Source of the DNA: Jaapia argillacea MUCL 33604 | Lineage: Eukaryota; Basidiomycota; Agaricomycetes; Jaapiales; Jaapiaceae | DNA: 64,000 nucleotides | Reading direction: 5' to 3' | Assembly: GCA_000697665.1 (NCBI GenBank) | Contig: KL197713.1 | Location: forward strand, 177,323 to 241,322 | Shown: in pieces, positions 56,301 through 64,000 of the stretch | Layout of the letters: the number at the start of each line of letters is the position of its first letter | How positions within the stretch are numbered: the first letter of the stretch is position 1 | Program-made: the position numbers and the translations under genes | The notes under the pieces: model-generated | What the model was told of the DNA's origin: nothing | Databases searched by the model: none | What the model saw: the letters and a program-made list of their open reading frames with translations, nothing else

Positions 56301-58447
56301 ATGGCGAGGAAGCCCACGCGGCATGCATCGCAGCTAAGGTTCCCCCTGGCGAGCTTGCGTTGGTCGCATTCTCCGTTCACTCAGGAGGTGTTGATCAGGT
56401 CCTGATCCGCAAGGAGTGGTACGATACTGCTGTGGTGTCGGCTCCTGCCAAACTCCCGGTGTACGTGGCTCCCATTCAGGCCGCGCCAGTTCAGATCCCA
56501 GAGTCGAGGCCGCAGAGGAACTCTTCCGAGTATCGTCAAAGTGGGGCGCAAGTTCAACAGCAGCAGCAAGGTGGCCTCAGTCTACCCCCTCGTAATCGCA
56601 GCCCTACTTCTGAAGAGGTCGACTCTTCGGAGTTGGCTCGTGATGATGGTCGGCCATCGGACAGCAAGGGCAAGAACGTCAAGGGGAAGAGTGTGGGATG
56701 GAAGGATAAAGATGATAACAAGGAGAAGGACAGGCGCGTCGGTGATCAGGGTATTGCTGGCGAGGCATCAATTGCTCCCGCCCTAACGAAAGAGATGAAG
56801 AAGATGGAGGACAATCTACACACCCGGATTGGACGCCTCATTGGCAAAGAGCTCGACAAACAACGTGAGTCGTTTTGCAGAACCTCGATTCATATTTCCT
56901 GTATACTTACATCCTGGCATCAGATCAACGACTTGAGGAAGTCCGCGTTAATGAACAAGCTGCGGACTTCGCGCGTCAGGAAAAGCTTTTGAAGCTCATC
57001 TCCACTGAGCTCACCAAGAACACCACTCGTGTCGTCGAAATGGCTGTGAAGAACGAAGTCCAGAACTCTGTCCTTCCCTCGCTTGAAAACATCACCAAGA
57101 ACGAAGTGAAGTCGATGGTGAATGGTCAAATATCGAAGGCTGTCACCGATGCTGTCAAGCAGGTCAGTTCCCTGCGTTCTCGTCTCGGTAGGATTCCTGA
57201 TCGTTTATCCTTCGCCAGACACTCCCCACCGAAATCGAGAGGATCTTGCTCCGCCCCGATGTGTCGAACCATTTCGCTCGTAACTTCTCGGCCACTGTCA
57301 CCCCCTTGATCGAGCGCCAAGTGAAAGAAACGGCTTCGAAGACTCTCATTCCCGCTTATGCTCAACAAACGTCGACCTTGCATCAGGAGATTGGTCGCGA
57401 GATTCACAGCGAAATTATGAATCTGAAGAAAGAGGTTATCTCGTGGCAGAGCGAAGCCATCAGAGGCCAGGAGGTATGGTCTCATTTCACTATGTCGTCT
57501 TCAGTTTCTGATCGCTGCCCCACCAGTCCGTCATCCGCGAGTTGGAGCAAAGCATCCGGTCACTTTCAGAGCAGGTCAAGTTGTTGATGATGAACAGCCC
57601 CCTCGCCAATCCCCAGGTCCACCAGAATCTCCAGCAGCGCGCTTCTCCCATCCCTTCCAACACGCAGCAGCTCCCCCAGCAGGGCCTTTCTCAGTATAAT
57701 CAATCTCACCTTCGACAACCGACTCATCCCGTCCAACAACAATCCAACTATCCCCCACCGTACCCCCCTCAACAGCAACAGATGCAACCGACTATGCACG
57801 GTGCTTGGTATCCTCAAAGTATAGCCGCTCCCCAGGCGTCCCACCCTGCTGCACCTCCGCCACCCCCACCGCCTCCCCCCATCGTCCGTCACACTCCACC
57901 CACAACGCAAGTTGAGGAGTGGGATGACACGTACCTTGCAGTGCTCGGTACCCAGGACGCACGGCAGCTCCGTGAGCTCTTGGCGAGATCCAATCCAGAG
58001 GTGGTGATGCCCATGAGCGGGCAGGGACCTCTCTCCCAAGCCGTTGTGTTGACACTCGTCCATCGTGTAAGTTTGCCAGTTTGCATATTTTCTTGCCAAA
58101 ATTCACTTCATTATCTAGCTTGCTGCCACTGTCGGTGAGACGCCACCTGTTGATGAATCTTTCAAGTCTTCTCTTTGGTGGCTCCAGAGGGCTTCGTCGG
58201 TGTTGAACACGAGTGTATGTCCAAAGTTTTCACTCAATCTTTATCGTTGTGCCTTCGTAGCTAATGGCTCACCTTTTAGGACCCCCTGATTTCGCCTTAT
58301 ATCGCACGAGTTTTGCCCAACGTCCAGCAAATGCTCAATACCACGAAGCAGCGACTGGCCATTCTCCCCGGCGGTTCTCCTCAGCTGATGGACACCGCCC
58401 GTACGATCTCTGACGTTCAAGACGTTCTCGGTCGCAAGCCCATGTAA
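53371..58447 (+). CDS. EDC4: Enhancer of mRNA decapping 4 homologue (EDC4/Ge-1/Varicose type)
   Basis: EDC4 is a P-body scaffold that links Dcp1/Dcp2 for decapping. From ATG 53371 about a dozen exons run to the TAA at 58445-58447. The N-terminal part is a low-complexity Ser/Gln/Pro-rich region. A WD40-type propeller follows (QNITFDVSQSLDEIQAPRDA, STIGATHWVAYAMTRGRIRV, TAVTDMAVYRNRLAGVTSDG, HTVKWHPKEPEVLAVASETK, FDVPDYALATISEDSTLTLW). Then comes a Gln/Pro- and Lys-rich linker, a long coiled-coil region (MKKMEDNLHTRIGRLIGKEL through EVISWQSEAIRGQ) and a Pro-rich stretch. The conserved alpha-helical C-terminal domain reads WDDTYLAVLGTQDARQLREL, LARSNPEVVMP, LSQAVVLTLVHRLAATVGE and SPYIARVLPNVQQMLNTTKQ. 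This domain order is that of animal Ge-1 and plant Varicose. Confidence 0.9.
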
Positions 58448-58956
58448 TCTCGCTCGGTATCCGCAAAAAAATATAAAACCCTAGCATCTATCCCTGGTTA
58501 TGGCGGTATGGTATCGCTTTTCTCTGTCCATGATTTCTGCTTTGCTGCCGAGTTGACTTGGCCATGCTGTCGATCGTTTGATTTCTGCTGTTCTTTGACC
58601 GAACAATTGCCATGATTTGTTACGATTCCAAGGCCCATTCTAGCGGCCCAATGATTTTTCTTCCTTTCATCATGACTCCTTCGTGCTCACGGTATCGCAA
58701 ACATGTCTAGTACTGTCTGTTGTAATGTCGAAATCCACAAAATATAATCTGTCGAGCAGGAATGGGGAACGTGTGATAACAGGCGCAGTCTGGGGTCACG
58801 TTGCAGGCTGCAACGCGTCAACGGTGAGGCTGTGCCGCCCATCTCACCACTTTCAAAACCAGCTTCGCTGCGGGAACAGCACCAGACGCTTCACTATTCT
58901 GTCGAATTCTGCCAACCAACTGAACCAAATTCCTATCGCTGCCCCACTAGTGAACG
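58448..58956. other. Intergenic region between EDC4 and SFT2
   Basis: About 500 bp, tandem genes. Presumed EDC4 3' UTR and SFT2 promoter. No gene seen. Confidence 0.4.
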
Positions 58957-59828
58957 ATGGCTTCTTCAAAAGGATGGTTCAATCTGGAAACGGCAGCGGG
59001 CACTATCCCCGAGACGCAATTCTTTGAAGGAGATTCTGCGTTTAGTTTCCTTGGTTTGACGAGAACACAGAGGTTGTATGGGTTTGCCGGCTGGTGCGTC
59101 TCGTCTTGTCATACACTGAAATGGGGGAAATGGATAACTTATGGGCGGTGGGTTTGGATAAAGTCTTGCGATTGGATTTGTGTTGAGTTTGTTGGGATCC
59201 ATCGTGTTGTTCATTGGTGGATTGGGGAGTTTCGCTAGTGAGTGATTTATCGAGTGAATGTGTTTCTTTAAAGGAGTACTTATGCCCTTTGGTGTAGTTC
59301 TCTATGGACTTGGAACAATCATCTCTCTTATCGGCACTGGGTTCCTGATTGGGGTGAGTGGATTGCCCCTTGCCGTTTGTGAAGTCGAGCTGATGGGAGT
59401 TGGTTGGCTAGTTCTACAAGCAGCTAAAACTCGTGAGTGGTGAATCTCGTTGACGCAAGTAACATTAGCGCTCACCCTCTACCTCCCCTCCCCTCCCTTT
59501 TCAGATGTTCAAACCTGTGCGAATTGTTGCCACGATAGTTTTCCTAGGAGCCATCGGTCTTATATTCGTTGGTGCCTTCGTCCTACGAAACGACGTGCGT
59601 CGTCCCCATCATATATCTCCCATGACCCTACGCCTAACGGATCTGGTTTCACTTAGGTCTTATGCCTGAGTAAGAGGCACACTATTATATGCTCCATTGG
59701 TTTCTCTAACATCTTGCCCGCGTCCAGTCTTCGTCATCATCGAGTACCTCGCCTACACATGGTACACGCTCTCGTATATCCCTTACGCACGAACGGCTGT
59801 CCTAAAGGTATTCGGAATGGCAACATGA
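58957..59828 (+). CDS. SFT2: Sft2-family Golgi membrane traffic protein
   Basis: Sft2 is a small four-helix membrane protein that helps endosome-derived vesicles fuse with the late Golgi. Seven exons (58957-59093, 59164-59237, 59298-59353, 59412-59432, 59505-59594, 59657-59669, 59728-59828) give exactly 163 residues. The cytosolic N terminus carries FSFLGLTRTQRLYGFAG, the family signature, followed by transmembrane helices CLAIGFVLSLLGSIVLFIGG, ILYGLGTIISLIGTGFLIG, a loop FYKQLKLMFKPVRIVA, IVFLGAIGLIFVGAFVL and VLCLIFVIIEYLAYTWYTLS with the closing YIPYAR. Exon 4 has 21 nt and exon 6 has 13 nt. All joins keep frame, so the small exons are well supported. Confidence 0.92.
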
Positions 59829-60308
59829 GTTGACGAGAAGACTGTCGGCACTGTCCCGGTATACGAAAAGATGGGGCGGAATGGGTGCGCTCATGTGCTC
59901 ATGGGACGGAGGGGAGACTGCCTGTATGATGATAATGTCTGTTCTATGATTACTCTCTGCGATGTCGTTCTGGGCTAGCGCTGCTTACTACCTTACACTG
60001 GACGCTCCTCATGTACTTCTGGCTCGAGTTTCAACCAATTCCGACTTCTCAGGCTCGGCACAAACGAATATTTGACGGCAAAACAATGAAAACTATTGAC
60101 AATACAAACTTTGCAAAGACGACAGGATCAACGTTCGACGTGCGGCGACGGTTATGCTTTGGTACAGTTACAAAAGTGTGCTGATCTTCCCAATGATCCA
60201 ATCGTAGAGCTGATTCAACGGTCTATAGCGAGGAACTTTTGATTAGTCAGTTTTGGTCGAATCGTGTTTGGCAGAGTGAGGACATACCTCACTCGGCGCC
60301 GTCACCAC
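59829..60308. other. Intergenic region between SFT2 and the glyoxalase II gene (convergent)
   Basis: 480 bp between convergent stops. No gene or RNA seen. Confidence 0.4.
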
Positions 60309-61380
60309 TCACCCCCTGAAGCTATTCTTCATATTTCTCAGTTCGTCCATGGTGGCGCTATGGGAACCACAGGTGACCTGCGTCGCGTTCCTGGAGGCAA
60401 GGGATGAGTCCTTTTGTTATAGGACAGGGCATGCGAGGAAATAAAACTGACTTGATAGCCTCGCTCTCCAACCTCATGAAAGGATTCCACTCCTTCTCGT
60501 CGCCGATGGTAGTCAAACCCGTAGTGACCTTATTCTCCTGCACCAATTTCCCCAGCCTCGCGATCGCCAGATTCTCCGGATCCACGCTCTTTGCAAAGGC
60601 CAAGTTACCAGAAGTGTATTCGTGGCCGTTGTATACGATGGTTTTGTCTGGGAGGGTGCCGAGGTAAGTGAGTGCGAGATGCATTTCTTCACCTGAGCCT
60701 TCGAAGAAACGGCCACAGCCGGCGATGAAGAGGGTGTCGCCTGTGAATACGCCGCCCGGGTGGGAGCCGTCGGTTGAAGTAACGTGGTAGCAGATGGAGT
60801 CTTGGGTGTGGCAGGGGGTTGCAAGACACCTGGATACGATGGGTATGGACGTACGTGTGATGGTATGGGGCAAGTGAAGCTTACTTGACATTTATGCTCT
60901 CGCCGATGGTGAACTGGTCGCCGTCTTTGACAAGTTTCGTCAAGGCTGATACTTGGTCGCTGCCACCATAGATAGGTGCACCAGCAAAGGTGGATGCCTG
61001 AAAGGGATGCCCCTTGGGCTCATGGATCGGAACGCATCCAAGAGTCACTCACGAATTTCTGGAAAGCAGTGACCTTGAGCAAACATGCCACCAAATTTCA
61101 CTGGAGAACTGACCTGATTCCCTCCACTATGATCATTGTGGTGATGGGTAGTGATAGCAGCAATGATCTCGACACCAGCTTTGTCAGCTGCAGCCTGTAC
61201 TTTGGCAACGTCGTATGGATCGACGGCGGCTGCTTTGTTGGTAGATTCATCTACCAAAAGGTAGGCATAGTTGTCCGAACGAACTGGGACGGGTAATACT
61301 TTCATTGTGCGGATTGAGGAGAAGGAGAAAGGTCTGGAGCACGAGGGCAGGAGGAGTGATGAGCGCCGAAGCACGAACAT
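60309..61380 (-). CDS. GLO2: Glyoxalase II (hydroxyacylglutathione hydrolase)
   Basis: The enzyme hydrolyses S-lactoylglutathione to lactate and glutathione, completing methylglyoxal detoxification. The metal-site motif THHHNDHSGGN (exon 1), then NVKCLATPCHTQDS, GVFTGDTLFIAGCGRFFEGS and IVYNGHEYTSGNLAFA mark the metallo-beta-lactamase fold. The first 25 residues (MFVLRRSSLLLPSCSRPFSF...) are basic and Ser-rich like a mitochondrial presequence. The internal MKVLPVPV start would give the cytosolic form. The 3' end needs one more intron (GTCAGT after SEAIK), giving NATQVTCGSHSATMDELRNM and a final FRG; the stop is 60309-60311. Between GGNQ and ASTFAG a 6-nt exon (61053-61058) encoding Lys-Phe gives the usual spacing to the next motif. 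Confidence 0.9.
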
Positions 61381-61655
61381 GCATCAGCCACTGCGTGAGA
61401 ATCTAATCTTATCGAGGCTGCTAACGTAAGCGCACAATGTAGAAATTTTGAAGTGCGATTGTTTCCCTAATTTGGACAGTCAAAGGCTGATCTTGACGAC
61501 GACGCCCACAGTGTCGTAAGTAAACAATCCTAACAGCGCTGGCGGTATGCGTTTTATACCCGCTGCATTGTGACCCTTCTCACTCCTTACCTCCAGCTCA
61601 TCCCCCTACGGCTACCCAGATTCACTCAGGCTGGTCTTGAGCTCGCGTTTCCCTA
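61381..61655. promoter_or_regulatory. Divergent promoter region, glyoxalase II gene and membrane-protein gene
   Basis: 275 bp between two divergent starts. No specific element identified. Confidence 0.35.
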
Positions 61656-62665
61656 ATGTCCGTCGCACCTTCGTTTCCCTCTGGCGTTTATTTCCTCAAT
61701 CCGTATCAGTTTGAGGTACGAGATCAATCCGCTCAGATATCGCCACCGTGACACTGATGGTGTTTTGCACAGTCTGGTTCGAAAAGGAAAATAGTGAGAC
61801 AGAGGCGCCATCATGGAGATTTTTGTAGAGCACATCCCGGTGAGTAACGTATCCTCACTACTCATAACCCAGACACTCACTGATCCGACCATCTACAGAA
61901 AGTGCCTTCTGCCAAAACACCTCAAACACGCCTGCGGAAGCACCGACCCCCACCATGAACTTCGTCCCTTCCAGCATGCCGGATCTTCCAATGGATTCCA
62001 CCACATCTACGATGGGAAAATTTACATCAACCGTTTTCACCATCGTATCTACTATTTCTCCAGACTCGGCCAACCCCTCGGTATCGACATCAATACCTCC
62101 AACCTTCATCTCCCAAACCACGCCCGCCGCTACCACCACTATACTCCCTTCAGACTCGACGACGTTCACCTCCACCTCCGCCACCTCCTCATCCGACTCA
62201 TCATCTCCACCATTCGCCTTCTCCACCTCCACCCCCACACCCTCAACTTCCTCCTCAGCCCAAAACAACCCCCTACCCGAAGGCGCGCTGGCAAATACAA
62301 ACGCAGGCGTAATAGCAGGATCTATAATTGGTGCCCTCGTCGCCACCCTCCTCATCTTCCTCGCCCTCCTTCTCTACATGCGTCGTCGAGATCGGAAACG
62401 AAAAGCCCGTACGGCTCCCTCTGCAGAGTTCTTGAACATGTATCGGGAGAGAGATGAAGCTTCCCCGATGCCTGGCGGGCTTGGTATGCCTCTACCTGTC
62501 AGTATTGGCAGGGTGACTACCAGGGGAATGGACGAGGAAGACCCTCCACCACCGTTCTCCAAAGGGAATTTCTCGGATCCGGTGATAGAAAAGGTCAACG
62601 CGTCAATGATGCAGAGACAGGAATACGAAAGGAGGGCTGGATCACCACGGTCGTTTCTGATGTGA
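61656..62665 (+). CDS. Single-pass membrane protein with Ser/Thr-rich domain
   Basis: Three exons (61656-61715, 61773-61839, 61899-62665) sum to 297 residues. The N terminus reads MSVAPSFPSGVYFLNPYQFE, then a basic stretch (SGSKRKIVRQRRHHGDFCRA) and a Ser/Thr/Pro-rich region of about 120 residues. One transmembrane helix follows (NAGVIAGSIIGALVATLLIF LALLLYM), then a basic stop-transfer (RRRDRKRK) and a cytosolic tail with FLNMYRERDE and DPPPPFSKGN motifs. The layout resembles fungal SKG6/Mid2-like wall-stress or polarity membrane proteins, with an O-glycosylated outer part. No clear signal peptide is seen at this start. An internal ATG at 61955 is an alternative. Family assignment is uncertain. 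Confidence 0.7.
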
Positions 62666-63075
62666 GGACTTTTCGTTTTGGGTGGATTGGTCGCTACTGG
62701 ATGTAGCATCATCACCAACTCGTTGATTGTGTTGGTGGTAACCATTCGAACATTTCTTTCCCCCTGGCTTTGGGTACCTGGATAATTTATCCCTTAATCT
62801 ACTCTTTTGCGCTGAAGGCAACTCGCGCTTTTTCTAACCGATACTTGTACCCTACATACTGATTGTTCACGCAATATCGATCTACCCTGCACTCCTTGGG
62901 CGAAACACGTTGAGTCATGGTCAATTGAAGCTCTCACAATCTGTCGGGCTTGGGACATTCGAACGGTTGGATGGAATAGCATCCATGAAATAGTTCCGCA
63001 GTCAAACAATAAAACATCAGAGTAAGAAGAACATCATCCAAGATTGCTACCATGATTTGAGGTCGGCGGACCACA
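62666..63075. other. Intergenic region between the membrane-protein and SRP receptor genes (convergent)
   Basis: About 410 bp between convergent stops. No gene or repeat seen. Confidence 0.4.
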
Positions 63076-64000
63076 TCAGTCGCTCAGGATAGCCTGTACG
63101 ACATTCGCGACCCTCAATTGCCTCAGATCGGTGTACGTCTACAAACCAACCCTTCAGCACGATCATCGCGAGAAATCGAGATACGTTACTCACCTGCCCG
63201 GTGCCGACAAAAACGATCGGCTGGCCCGTAACGTAAGTCATCGACAGGGCCGCTCCAACCTATCCAACCCTTCCTCAGCTCATCACAAATCTATACCGGC
63301 GGAAGAAGTACTGACCTTATCATCCACGGTATCCCACTTGGTCACCAACATACCATCGATGCCCCGACCTTTTCCCGCTCCGCCGCTCGCAGAAGAGAAA
63401 TCACGCAGGGCACGATCGAATTTGGTCAATTGGTCGACAGCTTCGTTACCTACGAGTGCTTCGCCCACGAAGAGGATCTTGTCTGGGTTGTTCACTGCGA
63501 CCAGCTAGGGTGTCACAATTCAATTGACGAGGCTTCAGAATGATGGGGAGGAGGGTACAAACTTTGGCAAGGGCTCGCATGAGAGGCTAGATAGGAGTTC
63601 AATACAGTGGAGAACAAATAAATGAGAGACCGTACCTCGTTATCTTGCATACGGCCAGCCGTATCGATCAAGACCACGTCAAAGTCATTGTCTTTGGCTA
63701 AGAAAATGAATTTCAGCCGAGGAAGGGCATAACCTAGTGAGGGAGGCTCACCATATGATATCGCCTCCCTAGCAATCCCCGCAGCGTCTTTCCCGTAACC
63801 CCTCTCAAACAGCTCGACCCTACCTTTACTATCCGCAGCTCCATTCATGCCCAACATACTCAAGTTCCGCACGTGCACTCGGAGTTGTTCCACCGCGCCA
63901 CTTCTACAACCCATCCACACCATCGTCAATACTGAACCAGCGTTAAATGATGCAAGGACGTACCGGAATGTATCGCAAGCGGCGATCAACACCCTCAAGC
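63076..64000 (-). CDS. SRP101: Signal recognition particle receptor alpha subunit, C-terminal part (runs off right edge)
   Basis: SR-alpha is the ER-membrane GTPase that receives SRP-ribosome complexes. Only the GTPase (NG) domain is in the window. Exons read MRVLIAACDTFRSGAVEQLR, KDAAGIAREAISYAKDNDFD, VVLIDTAGRMQDNE (G3, DTAGR), LMRALAKLVAVNNPDKILFV, GEALVGNEAVDQLTKFDRAL, IDGMLVTKWDTVDDKVGAAL (G4, TKWD, usually TKFD), then TYVTGQPIVFVGTGQ and TYTDLRQLRV up to the stop complementary to 63076-63078. The first motif and N-terminal SRX domain lie beyond the right edge. Confidence 0.92.

Noticed and set aside
62374-62745. Minus-strand 123-codon frame opposite the membrane-protein gene
   Set aside because: It is the antisense shadow of the well-supported plus-strand exon.

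Overview
The window is nuclear DNA of a basidiomycete fungus, most likely a yeast-like lineage near the Tremellomycetes. This rests on dense genes, many short introns (about 45-65 nt) with GT-AG ends and CTRAY-like branch sites, and protein sequences of basidiomycete character. There are no operons, CRISPR arrays or bacterial signals. Species was not determined.

Layout. 0.5-31.4 kb is a housekeeping block: an SDR-type NAD(P)-binding protein, a GEA/GBF1-type ARF exchange factor, proteasome subunit alpha4, TFIIH subunit Tfb3/MAT1, a DODA-type dioxygenase, a C78 (ZUP1/UFSP-like) peptidase, a 2.9 kb stretch without a recognisable gene, a PKA catalytic subunit, the Brix protein Ssf1/Peter Pan, cytochrome c heme lyase, a nitronate monooxygenase, a WD40 protein, an unrecognised coiled-coil protein, and Syf1 divergent from BET4.

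31.8-50.6 kb is the unusual part: a tandem duplication of a ~9 kb segment. Each unit begins inside BET4 (intact in unit 1, a dead partial copy in unit 2). The rest of each unit is filled with tiny two-exon genes for cysteine-rich peptides of 24-25 residues, too short for an ordinary ORF search. I read them as metallothioneins. Seven are intact copies of one type (Met-Ala-Gly start). One intact and one diverged copy belong to a second type (Met-Pro-Asp start). Three further remnants are visible. Both types share one cysteine frame, C-x4-C-x-C-x3-C-x-C-x4-C-x-C, and one phase-2 intron before the fourth cysteine. Every Met-Ala-Gly gene has the same promoter layout: a 15-bp box with an inverted GAGC/GCTC repeat, then a TATA box usually ~172-178 bp downstream. 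This looks like gene amplification of a metal-buffering system.

50.6-53.4 kb has no gene I can name. 53.4-64 kb returns to housekeeping genes: EDC4/Ge-1 (P-body decapping scaffold), Sft2 (Golgi traffic), a glyoxalase II, a Ser/Thr-rich single-pass membrane protein, and SRP receptor alpha running off the right edge.

Splicing oddities recur: GC-AG introns in the PKA gene and in a metallothionein, a 3-nt first coding exon in BET4, 21- and 13-nt exons in SFT2 and a probable 6-nt exon in the glyoxalase II gene.
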